Under the pieces are notes generated by a model that was given only the letters and a program-made list of their open reading frames with translations, was not told where the DNA came from and ran no database searches. The translations under genes and the position numbers were made by a program. A stretch of 64,000 bases of DNA from Neodiprion pinetum (Eukaryota > Arthropoda > Insecta > Hymenoptera > Diprionidae). This document shows, in pieces, positions 43,078 through 55,000 of this stretch. The stretch covers positions 15,364,519 to 15,428,518 of the forward strand of contig NC_060236.1 of NCBI RefSeq assembly GCF_021155775.2, given 5' to 3'. Every line of letters starts with the position of its first letter. Positions within the stretch are counted from its first letter, which is position 1.

Positions 43078-46000
43078 CTAAACATAAATAATAAATAACA
43101 TGATCGAGAAATTTCAAAAGCTGTGTTGTTGAGACGCTTCTGGTTTTATTCCTTTATTGCAGGTATTTGGCATCGATTATCGGACTTGAAGAGTATGGGG
43201 ATAACTCAGGTTTAAGGGCTTTTGTATGCATCACTGTGGTGCTAGCGAGTACTAATGTTACGATTATACTGTTTTCAACGTGGATAGGATCAGTGTTGTA
43301 CGTTCCTAAATAATTTTATCTGAAATAATTATTTTAGATCAATTCGTTTCGTGTTTTGTCTTATAGAGATAATGTAAGTGTATTTGTCATTTTCATCGGG
43401 AGAAATCTAATTTTCATCCTCAACTTTTTTTGCGGTTTACAAATAAGATGAACTATTTACTGAAACATAGGTAACGCCATTCGTTGTCAAAACTCTGACG
43501 CAATTTTCTGGTCATCAATAATTAATAGCTACGTCTTACCTTTTCGCAATCTACATGATCGAAAAAAAAATATTCGAGCTAAATCATATATTTTTACAGG
43601 GGATGAAAAAGATATTTTATATATTTGTTTCACGTGTCTTTTTTTGCCTGCGTTCTGTACGTAAAGTAATCGTTTTTGCGACAGTACACAGAAAGAGCAT
43701 TGGAGTGCGTAAGAGTGCACTTTTACGTTTTTACGTGCTTTGTACCCAACCATAAAGAAAAACTTGTAAATCAAACTTTTGTTACAGAAAGTATCGTATG
43801 CACGATGGAGGCAGTCTTCGCGTTGCGTATTTACAATATGAGCTGTAGGCGAACGCTTACGCGTAAAAATACCTACTTTGCCCTCTTGGTGCACAATCTA
43901 CTAATTTTTGTACGAATTCTATTTTAATTGATCCAAGCAAAACTGTCTCTGTTTGAAAAAACATAATCTCTTTAGTTGATCCCACTAAATTTTTCATTGC
44001 CTCAACGACAAATTGTTTGTAGCAGTAACATACTTTTTTTGTCACCCGCATGGCAGTAGTTTATTGAATTAATAATTTTTTTCTCAATTTGTTGAGTATC
44101 CCCTGTTTTTGTCATTGTCTTTTTGCTCATCTATGTGAAAATGATGATAACCTTATTTTTTATGAAGATAATTGCATGAGGAATCATCTTTTATCTTGCG
44201 TAAATGAAATTGTACATATGAGAATAATCTCAGATTTATCTAGATAAATAACACTCGTGGTAATATTCATCATCATGTATAACACTCAGCAGGATATCTA
44301 TTATGTTCATGGCCTTAATTTGAAATCCATCCATAATTGTTACATAATATTGATTACTTACTTGCATACAGGGAATATTTCTTGAAGTGGACCACTCGCC
44401 CTCGGGCGTGAGGGGAAATGTTACAGCGGTTAGCGTTGGGCACGCTCAGAGTCATCTCGACTGGTTCGAGTGGCCTATCTCATCAAATATTCCCTGCATA
44501 CTTCCGGTGATGTAAAAATATGCAGAAGATTTGGCGAAACATTTCCATAATGTTCATAAAAAAGGCTTATGAGTCATTTTTTAATTCTACATAACTTTTG
44601 TACCTTGGGATTCTCAAGTTGTCTCAAGCTTTCAGGAAGATTGTCTACATTAGGAATAGTATAAAAGTGCACTTGAGCGTTCCTCCAGATGACCCCACCA
44701 CTTCTGTCGTGCAATTCAAAGTTTGAAAAATTCAAATTATGGGTTTCTATTTTTTTTTTTTTGTGTTGGTATTTGGGAAACAAATTTTTTTCAACATATA
44801 CTTTCCAGTAAAAAATCCTTGCTTTTTTCAATAAAAATATTTCCGAATTCAAAAAATTTAATTAAAGCATGAAAAAGGCGTATGTTTTAAAAACACCGTT
44901 TTTGAGGTAGTTATCTACATTTGTTTCAAAACAAACATTTCTGTAGTTTTTTTTTATACGGAAATCGATTCTAAAGAGTGTGCCTTCGATTCGCTCCATT
45001 AGTCTCAAGACTTTTGCAAAACCGAATCACTGTTCGTACGAGAAAAAATGTGTTAAATGTGTGAGTGATAGGTTCATGTGATGTTATATGAGTAATGAAA
45101 TCAAAATTGTAATTTCTACTTATTTAATGGTTAAGTGCGTTTTAATACTTTTTCTGATGTAGACAATCGGTCTTGAAAGTTTAAACCAAATCGGGCGCAA
45201 GGAACAAGTGATACAGAATTTAAAAGATGAGCCTTATTTTACCGACAGATTCAGCAAATCTTCTGTTTTCTCCTGAGGAATGAAATCTCATCGAAATTTA
45301 AGAAGTGATGAGCCTGAAGATATCTGCATCAAACAAATTAAAACCTTTGTCCACGCATAAAACATTTGCAGTTCATCGTATGAAGTCTGACGCCGTGACT
45401 TTCGATATTTCTCAAGTGATCCAGGTCACCCTTGGATCGCATCGTTACATTTATATGTAAACTGAAAATCATTCGCACAAGTGACATGTAAATAAAACAC
45501 AATATATAGGATGAATAATGATTAATGTTGATAGTTTTTAGAGTAATAATTTCACCGTTGTAATGGCTGGAAAAAAACATATGTCTGGTAACCGCACGCG
45601 ACAGAAGTAAAACATTTCGACATAATAAACAGTGATACGCAACATACATACGTCTAATACACACACGGATATTGATTCTAAAACTGCTTATTGTTCCGGA
45701 CGCAGGACTTATTGGCGCGGCTGTTTTGGCGCGCCTACTTCCGCGAGGGGACGATTTGGTGTGACGACATTTGGCGTAGGGATGATTCGGTGCGGTGACG
45801 TTTCGGCACGGTCACGTTTTGGCGCGGGGATGATTGAATAAGGTCGGCCTCCATATGAGAGGGGCATATCCGAAAACACACACACCATCCTGTGCAAAAA
45901 AACGCGAAAGGTGACTGGCGATGCCCAAATGTTAGAATAAGTTCGAAAAACCACCGGGCTGAAACGTCCCCATGTCGAAATATCTCCGTGCCGAAACGTC

Positions 46001-49000
46001 CTTGAGTCAAAACGCCTTGTCTCGAAACGTCTCCGCGTCAATATGGTTGCACCAAAATGTCCTGCGCCGAAACCTAAGTGCATCTTATTTTTCTCCCTAG
46101 TCAATTATGTTGGCAATGGAGAATTTCAGCTCATAGCGCGTCGCCGCTAACCGCTCGGAAGTCGGCTCAGAAACAGGCTCAAAAGTTTCGTTTTGGTGTA
46201 AAAAAATGACTGTGTAAAAATGGGCCCTTAATATTAATATTAAAATAGTCCTCATCGCATTTTTTTTAATTCCCATAAAAATAACATGGGAAAAATTATT
46301 TTCGCTTCTTCTGATTTTTATACCTTTTAAACGACCGATCGACTAAAAAAGCGCTATTCTGATCTTTGTATAGAATTGAACGTTCTACAAAAAAGGTCTG
46401 AAAACATTTTTTGATTAGTCCACTCGTTCACAAGTGATTCAAGATCAAAGTTCAATTTATTAAAACTTTGATCTAATCTTGTATACTACACCAAAACTGT
46501 TGGTTTCGTTGTCAAAATGAGGATCAAATTTTTTGACATGAATTTTGAAAACATGAATTGGACTTCTGATAAATGTTGAGGAATGATTTTTTTTTTGATA
46601 GATCAAATAAATATAATGCTTTTAAAGAATTTCTTCGCAGAATTTTTCGATTTTTTTTTTTCACTGAAAAGAAGATAAATCTCACTCAATATTCGATCTT
46701 ATGGATTTTATTTGCCCACGAATAACTTTGAAATAAAATTCAGTACAAAATATGGTGAATGAGCAGATTTTTGAATGATTTGAAACTTGCCGGTTAAACA
46801 GAAAGACTAGGGAAATGAAATAAAAATTTGAAAAAATTAAGGAATTTTTTTTTCACCATTTAGAATCGATTTAACAGGCTCTATCATATATGTTTTCTTT
46901 TTAATTTCATATAAGAAATAATCTAGTACGTATATATTCGGGTGGTTTAAGAAAAAAAATACATTTTTTTCACTCTTACCCCCTGAAATGCTGGTGTTAA
47001 TAGAAAAAAAATCCTCCCAAAAGATGAGCTCTCTAGCTCAGGTTTTAAAGATCATCCATCTGTTTTTTACTTCCCATTCATTTAACATGGGAAAATTTAA
47101 CTTTTCGCTGAAAGTTAATATATTCATAAACTATTCGGTATATTTTGAATTCATTCACAAATCCTTGAAGCTGATCCATGAAGCTTTCCAAATCTTTATA
47201 ACAAAGCATAATTATCATCATTAGAACACTACCGATTTTCGTTTCTTCTTTTTCGGTGAGAATCGGTAGTTTTCAGATGACTATAATGTGTGTTCTAGTG
47301 ATCATAACTATACTTTGTTATATAGATTTGGAAAGCTTGAAGAATCAGCTTCAAGGATCTATGCATGAATTTAAAAATTGTTGAAAGTTTACGACTATTT
47401 TAACTTTTGGCGAACATTGAAATCTTATAGGGTTAAAGGAACAGGAAATAAAAATGAAATGCGTGACCTTTTAGATTTGAGTTAGGGCCTCATCTTTTGG
47501 GAAGATTTTTTTTCTATCAAACAGTAACATCGCAGGGGATTAAAACAGAAAAAAAATTTCTTGTACCACCCTAACATGTATGTCGGGGACGGATGAGAGG
47601 GTGAGTTCCAAGACAAGGGAGAGGCCATCGTTCAATAGCAAAATATTATATTGACACAGGTTAGCACCCAACAATTCAGATTACCAAAAATTATTACACT
47701 GCAATGGTGTTAGTAATCTCACACAAGACCCGAGCGACGTACAGGGAGAGAACGTACCCACAAGCTACTACGGTTCCAGCTCCTGGACGAGACACCTCTC
47801 TGCCCCAGATCTCAAATTTAACTAATATCAAAATTGGACTACAGTGAAACCTCGTTTATACGATTCGCACTTGTACGTTTTTCTCGTTTATACGTAACAT
47901 TCATTTGGCCCCGGCGGTTTCCGCATATAAACCATGTAGAAAGATTTCATTTCTACGTTTCTCGTTTATACGTTTTTCACACTTATACGAATACTTATTC
48001 GGTTCCCGAACGGTATTTTCTATTCACTTATACGTCATTATGACAGCTGATTTTCTGATGGATACTCGCGTTACTGTATTTCATTATCCTACCGCTAGAT
48101 GGCTGAGCCTAATGTTTCGCTTCGCAACCGCTAGATGCCGCGGCTTACAATTTATGCGTATTCGCGTATAAGTTGTCTCGAACAAGTTCTGGCGTGTTCT
48201 GGTATGTAGTGTCACCCAATATCGTGGTACGTCATGGCAAATCCAGCAGGGGGGAGGAAAAGAAAAGCAATATCGCTGCAGAAGAAGCTGGAAATTTTAG
48301 AGGAAGTACATGATAACCCACAAGAACCGAAGATCAGTGTTGCAAAGCGGCTCGGTCTTCCATATTCAACACTGATGACAATTATCGCCAATTCGGCAGA
48401 CATTAGGTCAAGTACGTCTAAGGCAGGACCTTTAGGCGAGAAAAGAACACGAACTCAAGAGGGCCGATTTTCAGACTTGGACAAAGCATTGCTCACATGG
48501 TTCCAACAAAAACGGGCCGCGAACATACCCGTTAGTGGTCCAATGCTGCAAGAGCAAGCTTTAATTTTTGCAAAAAAATTAAATGTAACTGCTGACTTCA
48601 AAGCATCGGCTGGCTGGGTGTTCAAATTTAAAAAACGTTGCGGCATAACCGGCGAAGTGTTTGCGGGGAAGCTAACAGTGTCGACGAGGCTACTGTAGAG
48701 CAGTGGAAGAACATCGATTTGCCTCGAATCATAAAGAACTACGATCTCCGAGATATTTACAACACCGATGAGACGGGTCTGTTTTTCAATCTCCTACCAT
48801 CTAAAACATTGGCTGAAAAAGGAGACCCCTGTCACGGAGGGAAACAGAGTAAACAGAGACTGACGGTGCTTCTAACAGCGAATGCAGATGGCTCCGATAA
48901 ACTTCGTCCCTTGGTCATCGGGAAATCACAGAAGCCGCGTTGTTTTAAAGGCGTAAAAAGCTTTCCTACAGAGTACGCAGCAAACAAAAAAGCATGGATG

Positions 49001-52000
49001 ACTGGAGCATTATTTGAGTCGCAGTTAGATAAGCTGAATAACAGAATGCGTCGTGAGAAGAGGAAAGTCTTGTTGTTGCTTGACAACTGTGCCGCTCACC
49101 CCCCGGCACTCCGTTTTAGCAACATTGAACTGGCTTTTTTTCCGGCCAACTGTACAAGCCATCTGCAGCCCCTGGATTTAGGAATCATCGCTGCTTTGAA
49201 GGCCAAATACCGCAAGATGCTGGTACAGCGGGCAGTCGCGGCACTCGACGCGGGAGAAACGATGCCGAACTTGCATGTTCTGCAGGTGAGTCCGTGATGT
49301 TTGGAAATTTTCAACATAAGCACATAGGCCTATAAAATCGGTATTATGCATTCAAATAAGAATGTTTCCGACACGTGATGTTTAGGCAGTGTTTAAATCT
49401 TGGAATTTGTTTCTTGTCTATAGGCAATGCAACTGACCGGTATTGCATGGAACCAAGTACAGTCTGACACCATTGCCAAGTGCTTTCAAAATGCAGGAGT
49501 CGAAAGGCGAATGATCTCGATGCCTCTTCTAACGAAGAGAATGAGCTTGAGGGTTTCGAAGAGCCCGGAGATTGGGCACAAGTGTGTGCTGGGCTTCAGT
49601 TCGAGGATTTCGTTCATTACGATGAAGACTTGAGTACATGCGCGGTACAGGATGACGATGACATTGTAACTGAAATTCTTGCACAAGACTCAGACGGGGA
49701 TTCGGACGAAATAGACGAAACTGTCAAAGAAGTCCCGGTGAAATTTTGTGAAGCTTTGTCGGCACTGGAAATTACAAAGCGATATATAATGTCCAAGGTT
49801 ATCGATGGTAAAGGCATGCAACTCGTCAGTGACTACGAACGTTTCATGTACGAGTGCTCGTTGGCAGAAAAGAAACAAGCCACCATTGACAGCTTCTTCA
49901 AACCTAAATAACTGAATCAGCTTTCCTTATCTGACTTTTGTTCCTATTTTACTGTGATTGTTTTTAATCCGTACTTAAGACTAAATAATATATATGATAC
50001 ATAGTACAAATGTAAGAAATGTGCAATATGTACAATACAAATACATATTACTGATTAATTGCGGCGAGTTTCGTTCATTCAATAATGTGTGTGGGTGTAT
50101 GATTCTAACCTCGAAATGTACCTTGATTTTCTTCGGAACATACAAAATTGGGTTATATGTATATTCCAAAATTCGAAATTTCACTTGTACGATATTCTCA
50201 CTTATACGTAATTTTTAGCGTACCCCTTGAAATACGTATAAGTGGGGTTTCACTGTATTCTCACTGCGGCCACGTTCGAGCGAGGCCCCTGATATCGGGT
50301 ACCACCGTCTCGCATCCCCCGCTAGGCCGCCTATTAACAAAAGGTGTAGATTTCTAATTGTATACGGTAAACTTAGCTTGGGTGAATACAGCTCAGAATA
50401 CTGTATTCAAATCGTCACGCGCCGACAATTATGTACTGTAACGTGGCGTTTCAGAACGCCGTGACGCGTCACAAAGGCGCACAATTGATGAAACTCCTGG
50501 AAAACGTATCCCTGGCAGGGTACTACAAGCGAACTCGGTAAAAAATAGATAGTAAACTACTACTAATTCTTTTTTTGTCAACTCTGTGTTTCACGCTTCG
50601 GCGCAAACAAACAAGGTACCAGAACAGCAACAATTCCGACCACCGAGAGCCCAATATCAACCCTGATGACTACGAATTATTCTCCCAATCACCTTATCTA
50701 CCGACTACCTGGTGTGCAAATCCTGCTGTGCCTCGGAAAGCACCTGGGTCAACATCTACTGTTTACTTGAACCTCTCGTACCACTTCAACTGCCAGCGTA
50801 TAAGGATGTGCAAGGAGTACACACAAACCTTCTCCACAGCAGAGGGACAGTTTCTCTCGAAGAAGCTAACCGCCCGTTTTCCCAGATGCCGTGGATGCGG
50901 CGTACAGGTTCGCGCGAGGAGTGTATTTACAACTTCCCGGCCCGTAGACTTCTTAGTCCAGGGAAGATAGGAAATAAATCGGAAATTTTTGGAGACAGCA
51001 GATATCGAGATGCGGCTTTCTGCATTGTGTTCAGGAAGGTCCTAGGAAAAAAGTCTATATCGTCTGGTGGGGCCATTTTTCGAAAAATGCATTTTGCAAT
51101 TGCATAATTACTTGCAATATTATGAGAACGACTGGAAACTCGGAAAAATCGCTCGGAAATCGTTACTCGGGGGTTTTTGGGGATGCTGAATTCAATTCTG
51201 GCGTTAGAATTATTCGGGGGCGTTCGGGGGTGGCTCTGCGGGGGCGCCCGGGGGGTGATTGGGGGGAAAATTGCAGCGTCCATGAAAACAAATGAAAATC
51301 GTTACTCGGGGGTTTTTTGGGATGCTAAATTCAATATTAATAGAAACTCCTACGATTTATCATTTGAATAAAGTGTTATTTTCATAATTTGTGATTTTAG
51401 CCGTAGAGCAGCCGGAAGCAATTTGTTTATAATATGTGAAATATGATTCAAGATTAAATTAAAATGTTTATAATTTATACCCCCCGATAATTCTAATGTC
51501 AGAGTTGAATTCGGCATCCCCAAAACCCCCGAGTAACGATTTTCGTTTGTTTTCATGGACGCTGCAATTTTTCCCCCAATCACCCCCCGGGCGCCCCCGC
51601 AGAGCCAACCCCGAATGCCCCCAGATAATTCTAACGTCAGAATTGAATTCAGCATCCCGAAAAACCGCCGAGTAACGATTCCCGAACGATTTTTCCTAGT
51701 TTCCAGTCGTTCTCATAATATTGCAAGTAATTATGCAATTGCAAAATGCATATTTGGAAAAATGGCCCCACCAGACGATATAGATTTGTTTCCTAAGACC
51801 TTCCTGAACACAATGCAGAAAACCGCATCTCGATATCTGCTGTCTCCAAAAATTTCTTTATTCCGGCTGATTTTGATCTAAATGCCCTGGACTATCTCGA
51901 CCGACCGCCAGACCAATTCTTAATTATTACCGTTCGAGTAAGTATACAGAGAGCTCGATGCCGCGTTCTTGTTAGCAAGGACCACAGTTATATCATGGGC

Positions 52001-55000
52001 GTTATGCCGTCGCGGCGGTACCATGATCAGTTGCTCACTGGCCATTGCACAGAACAATTACGTTAAGTTATTACGTAATTTAAGCATCAATAGTTACATA
52101 TATGTATTATCTAAAGCCATATATTTCATATACTGAAGTAATTTTCTCCGTGATCTCGGACGCTTTGTATAAAATGTATGCTATTTTCTTATGCAGAAAA
52201 TGTTACAAATGTACAATTTAGGCGTCTGTGAGGAGCACCGAGCGTTGCATTGCTGCCTTTACGCTTTTGCAGTCGAATGAGTTATACGATTTATTTCTCA
52301 ATTAATTATTACCAATTATATACTATTTTTCAAACATAAGAACTTGAAAATATACGAAAACCCCTTACAAACACTTTTTTCTACGTTATTAATGACTTTT
52401 TTTATATTTTCATATTCTTTATTTCTCCCATTCTGCCAATAGTTATTTTTTCCTGTTAATCTGATGTATCCTCTCCAAAATCACTTTTCAAATTTAGAAA
52501 TCGGATATTCAAAAAAAAAGATATGAGATTTTGTTGGAAATATGACGTGTTTGCCGTTTTTATAGCACTTTTTGGTAGTTAATTCAGTAGTTTCACCAAC
52601 TGAACTTGAATGAAATTAGATTTTCTTTTTACCATTCGTTTCCTTATTAAAAAATAAAAAGATCTATGTTATTTCGAGTCCCATTGCTGCTTTTGCAACC
52701 CCACTCATGAGTTAGAGGGTAGAAAAAAAGATACATGTATTGGAGAGTTAATAGTTAAAAAAAAAACTATTTTAAAGAGGTCCATTTGTTGCAAATGATA
52801 TTTGTTTTATACAATTGCATATTTGTTATATTATATATATATATATATATTTTTTCATTTATAGCTACATGTACAGTTTGAGTGATTCTCGAGTTTCTCT
52901 GAAAATTTCGTTTTTTATTATGAAATTGTTTAGACATTAGAATCATTCGCAAAAAGTTTGCTTGCTCTGAATGCGAAACTTCAAGAATTCATAACTCCGA
53001 ATGTTTGCATGTCTTATTGAAATAAAACAATACGTGTCAATTATTTCTATATTCAACATTTGAAAATAAATATTTAAGGTGATTTTATTTTTCGGTTGTA
53101 AATATGATATGGAAATATTTCACAAAGTAAACGCCTTGTTTTGCCAACACTCTTTTTAATTTAGCTATGTTATTACCTGCATAGAAGTTGGTGTTCCATG
53201 TTGTACTATGGTCATGGCATCTTCCGGAGAATTATTCTGATGCTGCTGCTGCTGGATTTGCTGCTGTGGTTGTTGAAGATGCTTCGTATGTGACGTATTT
53301 ATACCATGCCTTCGTTTCATGTGTTTATTGTAATTCGGCCAGTTCGTAAAATGATGTTGACATTCCAAGCAACTGTACGGACGTTCACCCGTGTGTTGCC
53401 GCCTGTGGGTCTGCAAAAACCCATATTAACTCATACCGAATCACACACAATTTTCAAGTCAAGAAAATTATGCTATAAGGTTAATAACAGGGTGGCCTGT
53501 TAGCTACTAAAACCACTTTCAGTTAATTTTTTTCATAATTTCAATTAATACAAATTAAAACACTGTATCCAAATTAATAAGCTTTACCCGTTAACTGGTA
53601 CGAATTTTTTCAGTTTTTACGCCAATACTAGTAGCCACATACAACCGAGCTAATACACCAAAATTAGTACCCGGGGTTTAATTGGGCCCCTGATTTCATT
53701 TCAGAACTTATTTCTGGAATTTGCCACTCCTTGAGGGTGAAAGTAGAGTCGAGGTAAATTTTTAGTTTCAGTATGAATTTTGTTTTTATGTTCAAAGTCG
53801 GTGTACCTGTAGGGGTTCTTGGGGTCTCCGATTCCATTGCGTTAGTTATTATGTAAATCTGCCACCCCCTGAAGATGAAAAATGATCCCTAACATATCAA
53901 GAGACTAGTCATTAAGTTATTTCACTTTTTGTTTTATATTGGCATCAGGCTGCCATTGGTGAGAAGCCGGCTAGCTGGTTAGTTGGCCAGATTCAGTTTT
54001 GATTTTAGTTATACAGGGTGTCTCATTTTAATCTATCCAGTCAAATATCTCGAAAACCAAAAGCGTGAGTGAAAAATGTTCTAGACAAAAGTTGTAGGTT
54101 CGAAGCGGGAAAGAAGGTGAGTATCAGATTTTCCGTAAGTGAACTCGCCACGGCCAGACGAAAGTCAATTTGGTTTTTTTAAATGAAACAACATATTTTT
54201 TTCGTCGGTATCTAAAAGGGTATCAAATTCTGCATCGAAAAGTACTACATACTTACCACCTAAAGTCAACTCGTGATGAGATACGAGCCCTGACTCATGA
54301 GTTTTGCATGTTAGGCAGGATTCGCAGAGGCGTGCATCTGACAGATTTTTGGATTTTTTAAGTTCTTCATTTCAAAGTTTTATTGTTTCCAGATTTTTTT
54401 ATTTTAAATATTTTTCAAAGGTTTTTGTTTATTTTATCAGAAACTTTAACAAAAAAACGTTGTTCGCAAACCGTACTTGCAATATCAAATTATCGAATTA
54501 TCAACGCGGGTCGCGCTATCCCGAGTGCTATACGATCCACAGTCAAACAATGTCAAATGGGAGTTCAACGGTGCATTGAAGTACGCGGAAATGTTTTCGA
54601 AAGTTTATTGAAGTGATTTATAACCGCACGTAATTTGTTATCGTACACATAGTTTACGAATAAAGTTTTTTTTTTAAGTTTTCGATAAAATAAACAACCA
54701 CCCTTTTTAAAATATCTGAAATAAGAAAATTTTGATTTAATAAAATTGTTACGTCCTGCAGACCTCATTTTCCTTTCCCAGAATCTTATAGTCACTTTAC
54801 GCCCTATATCCTCGCTTTATCTTCGCCGATTCAGCAGGTTCATTTCTAACTGTTGAAAGTTAACCTTAAAAGTCCAGGTTGGACGGACATGGCAATAGAG
54901 CGCGCCACCAACAAAGGGAACTTTTGTAAAACGCTTCCGCTCTAGAGATATTTTTTTTTTTTGGGGGGGTTTTGTACTTCCGCCCAAGTCAACGCTATTC

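Noticed and set aside
43529..43894. Reverse-strand 121-codon frame
   Set aside because: No motif, biased AT-rich composition and no splice support. Probably chance in an intron.
45632..46104. Frames with repeated RRF-type pentapeptides
   Set aside because: They are the translation of a 15-bp minisatellite, not a gene.
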